Shown: piece after piece, positions 45,581 through 56,034 of the stretch
How positions within the stretch are numbered: position 1 is the first letter of the stretch
Layout: each line of letters begins with the position of its first letter
From: Coptis chinensis
Lineage: Eukaryota > Streptophyta > Magnoliopsida > Ranunculales > Ranunculaceae
DNA: 64,000 bases
Reading direction: 5' to 3'
Assembly: GCA_015680905.1 (NCBI GenBank)
Contig: CM027377.1
Location: forward strand, 13,230,501 to 13,294,500
The notes under the pieces: generated by a model
The model's input: the letters and a program-made list of their open reading frames with translations, nothing else
Told to the model about the DNA's origin: nothing
Databases searched by the model: none
Translations under genes and position numbers: made by a program

Positions 45581-47526
45581 CGTATGGGAGCTGTATGGTT
45601 GTACTTTTGCATATCGAAAATCTATGTCTCGTTTGGTAGAAGCGGGACACCTCAAGGAAGACTGCCCCAAAGAAGAAAGACGAGTAAAGGTATCTCAATC
45701 GAGAAAACGAAGGCAGTGGTGAAGGCGGTAGTGCACCTGCTATAGAAGGAGCCGGGATCAATAGCGGATGAAGGAGCCGGTCGGGCGTGGCATAGATGTA
45801 GCAGCAGCATGGGTAACAGATGGTAGTCTGGTTTGGTGCCAAATCACTTTTCTAGTGGGTAATCTATTAATCAAGTAAACAGCGTACCCTTGAGTATTCT
45901 CTTTGGTGCTTAGAGCCATCACAGATTCATTAGTTGCTTGTGCCCATGTTGTTCTTTGTTGTCTTTGGATTGGCGAATTTTTCTTTGTGTCTCTCATTAA
46001 GCTACCAATTAGTATAATCAGATGGTTCATTGATCAGATTCCTTGTTGATCTTGAAGATGATTGTCAAATAATTCTTTGTTGTTTCACTCATTTTTTTGT
46101 TGTTTCACTCATTTTTTTGCATTGGTGAATTTTGGAGTGTGGGATTTCTTGCATTGGTGAATTTTGGAGTATCGTTCTTGTAAACTTTCAGCAGATTGGT
46201 TGTTAATGTTGAGGATTTTTTTTTCTGACATTTCTGTTTCTTTTCTTGCTTTAGTGTACCATTTTCTTTTGTTCAAATCGTGGATTGCCAATCTGTTAAT
46301 GTGTATTCCCAGTTTGAATTGCTTTGATGGTGGATTGATATGTGTCAAGCTGCAGCTAAATCTTGGATTACTAGATTTGAGACAAATTTAAACCCAATAA
46401 TGTAAGGCGTGAGAAATAGGCGCTTAGAGCCATCACAGATTCATTGAAGTTCGAAATAAACTCTGACAGAAATAACCAAAATTCGATATACAACAAAAAC
46501 CAATATGGGCAGTTCGAAATTTTCTCTCACAGAACTTGTTATGATCAGTTTCTAGTACCAATATGCAAAAACCAATAGCTTCTCATATGCAGTTCGAAAC
46601 CAATATGCTATGTTACGACGAGAACTTGTTCGTCGAGGTTCTAGTCTCTATATTCTCGTGAACTCCATTTGATCGGTTTTAGCTTATTGAAATTTGAAAT
46701 GGGCTTGGACCTATATCTCAAGACTAAAAATAATGATCTATGCAGATACAAAACTTGCACCAAAACTTGCAAAGATACAAACACATCATACAAAACTCAG
46801 ACGGCCCCACTTTGAACTGGGCCTTTAACAATTACATCGAGTTTGAAAAGGCATAAGGATTTAAGCTAGCCTTTAAAGAGCAGGACAATTCCTTTTTTGG
46901 CCTAGCCAAGAAGACCCAAGTCCATCAAAGTTGAAGCAACCAAAAACTAAGCTAGGGCCTAACATATAAGAAAATTGAAAAATGAGAAAATTGAAGATAT
47001 CAAAAGACCATCCATCTTTAGTACAACCAATCACAATTTTGTACGGACCATCCATCTATGAAGCAACCACCGGTTTTGTACACGGACCATCCATCTTTCT
47101 AACATATAAGAAAATTGAAAAATCTAAACTTCATCCACAAACCAATCACAGCGGTAATAACTAATTGAACTAAACAAAAAGCGGACTTCTTAGTACAACA
47201 TCTCTAAAGGAGTAGTCTTGAGCTGCCATTTAGTACTGACCAATCACTAACTTTGCTTTTAGCCTTTCCATGCCAAGCACCTTTATCCAACCACTAAAAA
47301 CAATACAGTTACCCCAACAAAACTAAGCACCTTTATCCCCAATTCATCATCATTCCTAACTACAACAACACGAGAAAATAGCAATAAGAATAATAACAAT
47401 ACCAATAATAACAAAAATAATAATAACGATAATGAAAACGATATAGCGATAACAAAATCCATGTATAATATCATCATAAACACACTAAAAGCTACATTAA
47501 GTATGGACGGGGTGGATTTGTAACTT
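45581..47526. other. Unassigned interior of the Pack-element
   Basis: A 25-bp direct repeat, GCTTAGAGCCATCACAGATT and following, occurs at 45909 and 46420. Several CCATCCATCT motifs lie at 47008-47096. Other captured fragments may exist here, but I could not identify any. Confidence 0.4.
45840..45905 (-). mobile_element. Possible Ty1/copia integrase fossil
   Basis: A short minus-strand stretch reading YAVYLINRLPTRKV resembles the copia integrase segment. Too short to be sure; a broken fossil if real, nested inside the Pack-element. Confidence 0.3.
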
Positions 47527-48199
47527 ACACTTCCTCAAGCCGCTTTAAGCTTGGATATCGAAAAGGAATATCTCCATAGAGCAAATTCCCGGATAAATCC
47601 TGATTAACCCCACATATAGGGATCCCAAGTAATAGAAGGCGTTAGGCAAATGTAATGAATACAAAATTCTAATTTTCCTTTTTATTGCGAATTTAAAATT
47701 TTCAAACCACCCGAGGTGTTGAGGGATTCTGAGTTCTTAGATCACCACGGTTGCCTATTTCATCGGAATTTGCCCGATCAAGTGATTCCCCTTCAAATCA
47801 CTGCACACCAAAAACAACAATAATCAAACTTCACACTTTGCTACAACTTTAAAATGATACAAGGTTAGGGGTTACATACATGGAATGTAAGTTCCTCGGA
47901 TCACCAATGGAAGGAGAAATTTAGCCACCCAAATTCAAATTTGACATGATTCCTACATCGGAGAAAAAATAACCAACATTCTTCTTACACCAAGGGGCAA
48001 AAAAGACCTAGAGCGAGAAACAAGTACGAGAAGTTAATAAGAATGGATAAAACAAATCTTACGATGAAACAACAGAGAAGATGTGGGTATCACAAGAAAC
48101 ACCACGCCATGAGCGGTGATATCCATTGTGCACATCATCCCATCCGTGGGGCGTTTACTACATTACTAAATGAAGCTTTTATAGACATCAGAGACTTCC
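47527..48199 (-). pseudogene. Captured ERECTA-family receptor kinase fragment
   Basis: Four successive N-terminal exons with introns on the minus strand. Exon 1 (48063-48199) reads LMSIKASFSNVVNA and, in another frame, DVHNGYHRSWRGVSCD. Exon 2 (47880-47952) reads SNLNLGG, stop, ISPSIGDPRNLHS. Exon 3 (about 47735-47798) reads DLKGNHLIGQIP then DEIGNRGDL in another frame. Exon 4 (about 47527-47604) reads DLSGNLLYGDIPF then LKRLEE. These line up in order with the ERECTA ectodomain (GEISPAIGDLRNLQ, GQIPDEIGN, LLYGDIPF), the peptide-sensing part of a plasma-membrane kinase that controls stomata and organ shape. The kinase domain and most LRRs are absent. Stops and frame changes exclude function. 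Confidence 0.87.
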
Positions 48200-48647
48200 C
48201 TGCACCAACAACAAAACTTGATCAAACACCAACATAGAAAGTGAACTACCACAAAAAAACCATTCATGGGTAGAAAAAAACAAAAAATTGCCATATTTAG
48301 AAAAGGGTTGTAGTCTTCAACACAGTGTGTTTATGATGATGAATTGGATCGCCCATGAAATTTGGGTTTTTGGGTTTTTGGGTTTTGAATTTTGGGTTTG
48401 ATTTTGGTGGTTTTGATTTTGTTGATGATTTGTTGTTTTTATGAATTTTCAAAACCCTCGTGATCGTAGTTTGTTGTTTGATGGGAGGAAATTTGGAAAC
48501 CCTCGTATTTTGTGAGGTAAAATATCGTATTTTGTGAAACAAATTCGAAATATCACATTTTCATCTTGATCGATCGGTTATGATCCAACGGGCTTGAATT
48601 CTTTGTTTGGATCTTTGTTTTGAATTCTCATGTCTACCTAGCCTGCC

Positions 48648-48649
<2 letters not shown>

Positions 48650-48742
<93 letters not shown>
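48650..48742. repeat. (TA)n microsatellite shared by two elements
   Basis: About 46 TA/AT units between the right end of the Pack-element and another terminal-like sequence starting at 48743. Confidence 0.97.
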
Positions 48743-48746
<4 letters not shown>

Positions 48747-49621
48747 TTGTCTAGGGTGCCACTCTTAGAGTGCCACCCTTATCTCACTCTTCATTAGAGC
48801 CGTCCGATCGAGCCCTCTAGATCTCAAGATCTAATTCACCAAATTTACCGATATTTACCGATATTTCGATATTTCATCCTCTTCTCTAAAAAAAAAAAAA
48901 AAAAAAACCGATCTTTACCAAAGAGTTCAAACCGATCTAACCAAAAATTAAGACCAAGAGACCGATCTAACCAAAAAAAGAGAGGGATCGACTAATCTGA
49001 GCGATCTACAAAAACAACCATATATTGCTTTGTCAGATTTGATTTCCATCTCTTCTTTTGCTGCGGTATGTGAACTTACTGGTCTAATTCACCACATCTA
49101 ATTTAGATCTGTTTTCCGTTTATGTTGTTAGGTTCTAAAAAGGTTATTTTTTGTTGCAGCGGTATATTTGGTGGCTCAGTACGCTCGCGTTGAAATCAAA
49201 AGGTTAGAAGCGGCATGATACTTCCTTTTTCTGATAGCATTTCATATATCTTTAACTTATATTAAACTGAACCTTATTCGTAATAAAATTAAACCAGTAA
49301 TATTCTTTTTTGTTTTAAGAATGTAAATTTACTTATGAAGTGGATGTGATTTAACTTGCATCTATGTCACATGACTAGAAGCAACAACTAATAACTGATA
49401 GAAATATTGGATTCGAGCATTTTGCTTACTGTATTATTTGGAAGATCCAAATGCAATATGACTAGAAGCAACAACTAACCTATCCAATATCCTTGAATAC
49501 TCGACACCACCCCTATTTGTATTAGCTTTAGAGTCGCTTTTAAGCTGGCTAATTGTCGCAGCTACTCTCATGCTTAGCGCTTCAAGGAGCTAAATGTGTT
49601 TAATTAGGTGTTAGCATATTT
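48743..49621 (+). mobile_element. Terminal-like sequence of another (TA)n-inserted element
   Basis: Starts GGGTTTGTCTAGGGTGCCAC exactly at the edge of the (TA)n tract and has an internal inverted motif (GTGCCACTCTTAGAGTGCCA). This is the form of some plant MULE ends that sit in (TA)n. Its partner end is not in the window, so it may be the outer left end of the large composite that follows. An A-run lies at 48889-48906. Confidence 0.4.
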
Positions 49622-50500
49622 GATGAACTCGGCCGAAGTTCGGTGAATGTCGAGTTCTAAATTACGTGGAGTTCGTGAATTCTGTCGAGTTTTTGAATTC
49701 TGTCGAGTTTTTGAACTCTCTCGGAGAGTTCTAAATGTTCGGGAAGTCGGCTTCGGGAGTTTTGAACTCTGTCGAGTTCTAACTCTGTCGAGTTCTAAAT
49801 TCTCGAGTCGAGTTTTGAACTCTGTCGAGTTTTGAACTCTGTCGAGTTCTAAATTTGAATTCCGAGTTTTGAACTCTGCCGAGTTTTGAATTCTCGAGTT
49901 TTGAACTGTCGAGTTTTTGAATTCTGTCGAGTTCTAAATTCTGTCGAGTTCAAAACACTGTCATGAGTTTTGAACTCGTCCGTCGAGTTCGGTGAATTCA
50001 ATGAGTTCTAAATTACGTCGAGTTCGTGAATTCTCGTCGAGTTTTGAATTAAATCGAGTTTTGAACTCTGTCCGAGTTCTAAATTAAATCGAGTTCGGTG
50101 AACTTCTGTCGAGTTTTGAACTCGTCGAGTTTTGAACTCGTCGAGTTCTAAGTTCTAAATTTGATTGAGTTCAGTGAATTTTGAACTTTTTGAACTCGGA
50201 GTTCGATGAATTGTCGAGTTCTAAATTCTGTCGAGTTCGTTGAATTAATGTCTGTCGAGTTTTGAATTATGTCAGAGTTTTGAACTCTATCAGAGTTCTG
50301 AATTCTGTCAGAGTTTTGAATTCTGTCAGAGTTTTGAACTCTGACAGAGTTCGGTGAAGTAGCATATTTGGTTAACTCTGTCAGAGTTTCGATGTTTAAG
50401 TTATTTACACTGTTTATGTACATTGGGATTTTTGACTGTTTAAGTTATTTATATTTTTAATTTTTTCGATTTATAGAAATGGAGACATAGACATCAATGT
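49622..50500 (+). repeat. Left arm: 18-bp minisatellite plus inverted-repeat core
   Basis: Degenerate copies of an 18-bp unit (TCTGTCAGAGTTTTGAAC and variants with TTCTAAAT or TTCGGTGAA). The last 150 bases (50340-50500) are inverted at 62140-62290: both share GTTTATGTACATTGGGATTT, ATATTTTTAATTTTTTCGA and an ATGGAG start with ACATCAAT. Much of the left part has lost bases in the CTGTCAGA core. Confidence 0.9.
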
Positions 50501-51406
50501 TATGTTTATCCAAGTTCAAAATAAATAAATCATTAAATCAAACAATGAAGTTATGAACTTATTGTCTCTCCTGTTGATATCACTAGATTTTTATTTGAGG
50601 CCATATCGACCGAGATCTTTTGCTTATTGATTCAAAATAAATATATAGCTCTGTTTCAGGTAACTGTTCTATCTTTCTATCTTTTTTTTTATATATATAT
50701 AATGTTATGTTTGATTCAATTCTTTTGAATTCTAGACACCCATTTTGTACTTTCCCTGTTGATGAATTACATGACAAGATACAAAAAGAGTAAACACAGT
50801 TTAGCTAAAAATAGATGTTGAGTTAAGTTACTATTAGAGAGAATAAATCATGGTTATTTTCATTATTGATTTTGAATTAATAATTTAGCGTAACGAAGAA
50901 GAAGTTATCGCGAGAGGATTTTGCATTGTAAACTCCTCTACTACTAAGACAAATTTTAAAATGAAAGTATATTATGAATGCTAACCAATTTGCTGCATTT
51001 TATTTTCTTCCTTTGCTTTTGGATTTTTTGTTTTGTTAGGTGAAAGAGAAAGAAAAATGTTAAGGTTTGTAACGCTTCATCACTTTCGTCACTAATGCTA
51101 TACTCATCTTCACATTATCTATTATAAATTGATAATTATGGCTAAGCCTTAACTCTGCCATCCAACGACATTTCGTTTCAATATTAAGAATACATCCTCC
51201 AATCGAATTCCATACATAGGACCCAGTTAGTAGTTGGTACTACTCAACAAACTACACAATCCTACCGTGGAAGGAGTCGTGAGAAACAATGATTAGTTAA
51301 AATCAAGGTATTAAGATGATTGATATTTTTTTGGTAAAGAAGTAGATGGATAAGTTTAACTGCATGTTTAAGCCCATACAATTAATAATAATACAATTCT
51401 TAGGAC
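50501..51406. other. AT-rich interior
   Basis: No gene recognised. It contains a short (TA) tract at 50690-50700 and lies between two 18-bp arrays. Confidence 0.4.
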
Positions 51407-51510
51407 TTTGTTGAGGTTTCTGTCAGAGTTCGGTGAACTCTGTCAGAGTTTTGAACTCTGTCAGAGTTTTAAATTCTGTCAGAGTTCTAAATTCTGTCAG
51501 AGTTCCAATG
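51407..51510 (+). repeat. Small well-preserved 18-bp array
   Basis: Five nearly perfect units of TCTGTCAGAGTT plus TCGGTGAAC, TTGAAC, TTAAAT or CTAAAT. It shows the intact core that is eroded in the larger arms. Confidence 0.95.
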
Positions 51511-53704
51511 CCTTTCCTTTAGCGTCCGCGGTTCGCTGTTGGACAGAAGAGTATAATTCATTCTTTAATCTTTTCTATGATTCATTCATTATATTACTGA
51601 TCATGTAAACGGAGACCTTTCTAAGGTTCCCTAGATCTTATCCCACCAAGGTAAAGGTGTTCAGATCAATGCCATCGCCGGGTTCGATCAGTGGTAGCTG
51701 GGGTCATTTATCCTATATATGCAAATGGAGGGAGGATCTTTACCCTTCCCCTTCGGCAGCCCATTCCTTCCTAAAGTCAGGAATAGCGGGATGAGGAAAT
51801 AGTATGTAAATATAGCAACAGGAAGACTAAGGGTGGTAGAACCTACTCCTTTCTTTCTTCTCTTATGATATAATGATCTTGCACGTATCTCACCGGCGGG
51901 TTTAAAAAAACACGCGAATTGACTCAAGTAAAAATAGCAATCGCTATACAAGAATCTGTTTCTACTTTAGGAGTCTTTGTGGCATAAAAAAAGAAGCTTG
52001 GGAAGAGAGGGAAGGGACTCGATGCGAGGCAATAGGCAAAGAAGGCATAAGAGGGAGCAAACGGAGGCTTTGAAGCCGGCCCTACACCTAGAAAACTACG
52101 GATGGGATCTCAACCATATGCAAACCAACCTAATATAGATTCCGAGAAGAAACTACACTAGCCCAAGCAAACGAGGCTTAGAAAACAATAGGGGCGAGTA
52201 AAGGGGGCCATTACAAGCAAACGGAGTCGAGTCGGTGTGGAACCTATTAAGAAGCTAATGGCGTCTTGAGTTTACTAGGTTGGGAGATAAATAAGTAGGC
52301 TTCAAAGCCATAGTTGGTTAAGAGCCAACCCGACAAACCGGCTAGAGGGGCTTAAAGGAAGTTTGCTTTTCAGTCTCTTGACCAGATCCAATTCGTATGG
52401 GGAATGAACCTTTAGGGGGTCGGGGGTAGGAAGGATATCGTGTTTTTGATGCGGATGATTTTCTAGTTGAATATGCATTTCATTCCGTAGAGGACTAGAC
52501 TATCGATTCCGTTGAGCCAGCCTTAGAGAGAAGGGGCCTAGTGGTGTGAGCTTGGGCTGTGGAGCTTGAAGTAGGCGGGGGTCCGCCTTCCATTGCTTCT
52601 TCAGAGTGCACTTTCTCATTTCGAAGGCTTGAAGTGGCCTACGCTAGTCTGGAGGAGGAAACTACGGATCTTTGCGGAATCGGAATGATAACGGTGGTCC
52701 GAGAAAGAAGCATGAGCCCGCAGAGCTATCGGCTTAGGCTTGCTCACAATCCGTTAGTTTTGAGGAGTAGTTTTACTTCTAGTTTTGAGATACCTTGGCA
52801 CCGAAGCATAGGACTTGTGAAGCTCATGGTCTGGCTTCCTGCATCCGACTATACTCACTTTCGAGTCTTCCGCCATGTAGTAATACCGATCCTGGACCGG
52901 ACTTCATTTCCTTGGGCGGTCTAGTTCCCAACCCGAATCTGAAAGTGCCAAATTAGACTCCCTCATCTGCAAGTCAAAGTGTCTCCAATTCAATTGCAAA
53001 CTGGAGTACTAAAAGGAAGGACCTACCTACCGGCTGCTATAGGATAGGTCGCTAGCTCAAAAAAAGCAAAGTGACCTTAAGCTTAGCGGATAGGCAAAAG
53101 GACTTACTATGTGTGAGGCTACTTTGAGATCTTAAGCGAGGAGCTAGTTCAATAGTTTGAATAGCTTCTAATCACGCTGAGAAGTAGTGGAGTGGCAAGC
53201 AACAGCGAGAATGAGGGCGTGTGGTGGGGGTCGGTTAAAGTAAGCAACAAGGCATGATGAGATCTGAACCCCTACCTTGGCGTCACGAGAATGGGCTTTT
53301 GCATTTTGTCTTCGGTTGAGGCCTATCCATCCTATGCCCGTATGTTTTATCAATCGAACTTCAAACTCAACCTCGGTCGAGGGCCTTCTTCGCCCGAAAT
53401 TTGTTTGATTCATTCCGCTTTGCTATTCATTCTAAACCCAACCCGGCTACAATCGTAAAAACCACGGCATAGCAAAGCAACTGCTAGCTACTCCTTCGAT
53501 TAGGAGAGAGCTCGACATTACCTCCCACCCGGGCGTGAGGGGACCAAACAGCGATAAGACCCGATAAGCTCATTCGAAGCAAGCCCTAATTAATTGAATT
53601 ATTTGATTAATTCAATCAATCGATCTCACCTTTGTTGATATCGTCTTTCTTAGGGATACCCGAAGCAAGCAAGGCAAGGACTCTACTAAGCACTTTATGC
53701 AAGT
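51511..53704. other. Mitochondrion-like DNA, part 1
   Basis: The character changes sharply: near-even base composition, no AT-rich runs, many AAGCAAGC/GAAGG/CTTAGGC phrases and no coding. This is the texture of plant mitochondrial intergenic DNA (for example GAGCTCGACATTACCTCCCA near 53509). I recognise no mitochondrial gene with certainty. A NUMT caught in the element is the best guess. Confidence 0.4.
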
Positions 53705-54080
53705 AGATCACGAGTTCGTGAATGCATCCGGAGTTTTGAATTACCGAGTTCTAAATTACATCGGCCGAAGTTAGGTGAACTTCGTCCGGTTTTAAATTGT
53801 CGAGTTTTGAACTTTGTCGAAGTTCTAAATTCATCGAGTTTAATTACAATCGAGTTTTGAATCTGTCGAGTTTTGAACTCTGTCGAGTTTTGAACTCTGT
53901 CGAAGTTCTAAATTCTTAGAAGTTGGTGAATTACGTAGAAGTTTTGAACTTCTGTCGAGTTTTAAATTCCGTCGAGTTCGGTGAATTAATCCGAGTTTTT
54001 GAACTCATGTCGGGTTCGTGAATTAACATATTGGTGAACTTCTGTCGAGTTTTGAACTCTATTAGAGTTTTGAGCTAAAG
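53705..54080 (+). repeat. Third 18-bp array
   Basis: Degenerate copies of the same unit in plus orientation, splitting the mitochondrion-like DNA in two. Confidence 0.9.
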
Positions 54081-56034
54081 TGGATTGATCCGTTCGGCGT
54101 GGCTAAGCTAAAAAGAAAAAAGTCCTATATATTCTATCTTTGTATTGATGGCTCATTTTGGCTCACTTCCTCGATATGGGATCCGAAAATGTTAAATTAC
54201 TCAATTTCTTTGAGAGGTAGCGGGGTTAGTTTGTATAAGCAATTCGACCTCTTATAGGGGATGGGGTTTAAAAGCGACTTCTCTAGAGGGCAGCCCGAAG
54301 CAAGATTCTAGGGGGCTTAAGTGGGGATTTTGGTCTAGCAATTAGAGATAGAGAAAAGTTGAGCCAACCAAGGCTTTGGTAAGAAACCGATGTATGCTTA
54401 ACACACCCAAGTCAAGGGGGCTACGAGTGGGGATTTCTAGGAGATTCAAGCTGTGGTGACTGGCTTTAGTCGGCATAAGAACAAACAACTAAATGGGTAT
54501 CCTTAGCCTTTTGTTGTTAGCCGGTGGCACAGAGTCTTCTCACGGGGCATCTCTTCTTTATAGCTTTATAGATTATGAATTGATTCAGAACACACAAGAA
54601 AAGCGTTGATGGAACCATGCAAACGGTGCTCATTAACTCACTAAGCGTCCCAATCAAATCATTCCAAAGTACTTCCCTTATGCCAGAGTGTCCGAACAAG
54701 CTCTTGGTGAAAAAGGCTGGCGTGTAGTCCGAACGAAGATTATCCGTCGTAGTTATTTCCTTTTCTTGAGAAAGCTCTGCAGAGTAAGGGAATGCTTTCG
54801 TGTAGTGGAGCACTTGCACTAAGCTTTTGAGAATATCTTCCGATAAACCGGCGAATGGAGTCCGGCGTCTTGAGTGATAAGCACCGCTAAACCTCGGTTT
54901 AGTGCCTAATTTCTTCCATAGCACCCTTTATTAGAATTAGAGCCTTGGTGGTGTATTGATGGGACATAATGCTCCCCTTTTCGTCATAAAGCGTGGTTTC
55001 TCCATAATAATGATGATCAAATCCGCGATCATGGGATAGCCGGTTCTAATTCTATGTCGCGGATTAAATTGAAATTAAGACCGAAGCTTATTTAGTTCCG
55101 GATGATGTAGAGCCAATTCGAATTTATTTCCTTAGGTTCCTAGCTCCTCTCTCGGGTGGGTTGGAAAACTTTCATATCAAAGGGGTTAGCTCTGATCGAG
55201 CGAAGGTTAGGTTTTTCAAAGTGGTAGGCTTAGAGCCACAATAAAGCTAGAAAAGTCTACCATGAAAAGTAGTCTTTGCCAAAGCAAAAAAGGTAAATGC
55301 TTATTTCATCTTTCTTGAGATGAAATGCAAAATGGTAGTCTTTGGGGTCCAACTTCTTTCTTTTTTTGTCCGTATTGGACTTGCCGACATATCCAAAGCG
55401 TAGAAGTGAGTCGGAATCAAGCTCTTGTCGTTACGTCCATTCGAAGCGATGCTATAATCTTAAGAGAGAGGGCCCCCCTCTTATAATAATAGTAGATCAT
55501 TTTTTCGCATGCTATCCATTTGAATTGTTTTCTCCTCCCTTTCCAGTGATCATTTTGATCATTTTGCATTATAGTCCTCCTCAACTAAACAAAAAACACC
55601 TAAGATTAACGAAGGAAGAAGGTCTATCCCTTCAATCCATTTTGAAAAGCCAAGCAAGCTCGGGTAAATGGCCTAGAAATACATGCACACCTTAGATATA
55701 GATTGGCATGCACACACGCTATTTCGTTATTTGTTTTTCACGTTGGTATTGCAACAATTTGAATTAGTTGAATGTCTTATTTTTAACTCCTATTTATTTT
55801 GTAGCAATGCCTCGAACAAAGAATCTGAATGTGAAGAATGCAAAAAAAAGTGTTTTCCACGGGTGCTAAGAAGTTGTTAGGTGGGGGAGTAGTAGTTGGG
55901 GAGGGAGAGAGAAAAAGAGAAAGAACAACAACTACCTCGGCATCAGTCCGAGGGGGATCGGAAAGCGGATGATCCCCAGAATGTAGTAAAGTGGTGTAGA
56001 GTTAGGAAATCAAAAGAGAAGAAAGCAAACAATT
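54081..56034. other. Mitochondrion-like DNA, part 2
   Basis: Same texture as part 1. It has a 135-codon open stretch on the minus strand (54517-54924, containing GAYHSRRRTPFAGLSEDILK) and a 117-codon one on the plus strand (55342-55695), neither recognised. Such orphan ORFs are frequent in plant mitochondrial DNA. The last 150 bases may be leader of the PMD gene. Confidence 0.4.

Larger units (their letters stand above)
44585..48649. mobile_element. Large Pack-MULE-like element in a (TA)n tract
   Basis: Inverted ends of about 300 bp: left 44585-44900 starting GGGACAAAGCTAGGTAG, right 48340-48649 ending (complement) GGGGCAGGCTAGGTAG. Both share AACAAAGAATTCAAGC, ATCAAGATGAAAATG and an AACCCAAAA-rich inner part. 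Both outer flanks are (TA)n, so a target duplication cannot be read. The interior has no transposase but carries host gene pieces with introns: PMS1 on the plus strand and an ERECTA-family kinase on the minus strand. Long inverted ends with captured genes fit a Pack-MULE. The 4.06-kb size and two donors are notable. Confidence 0.72.

Noticed and set aside
45426-45842. 138-codon open frame on the minus strand
   Set aside because: It is antisense to the captured PMS1 fragment; the plus strand explains the sequence.
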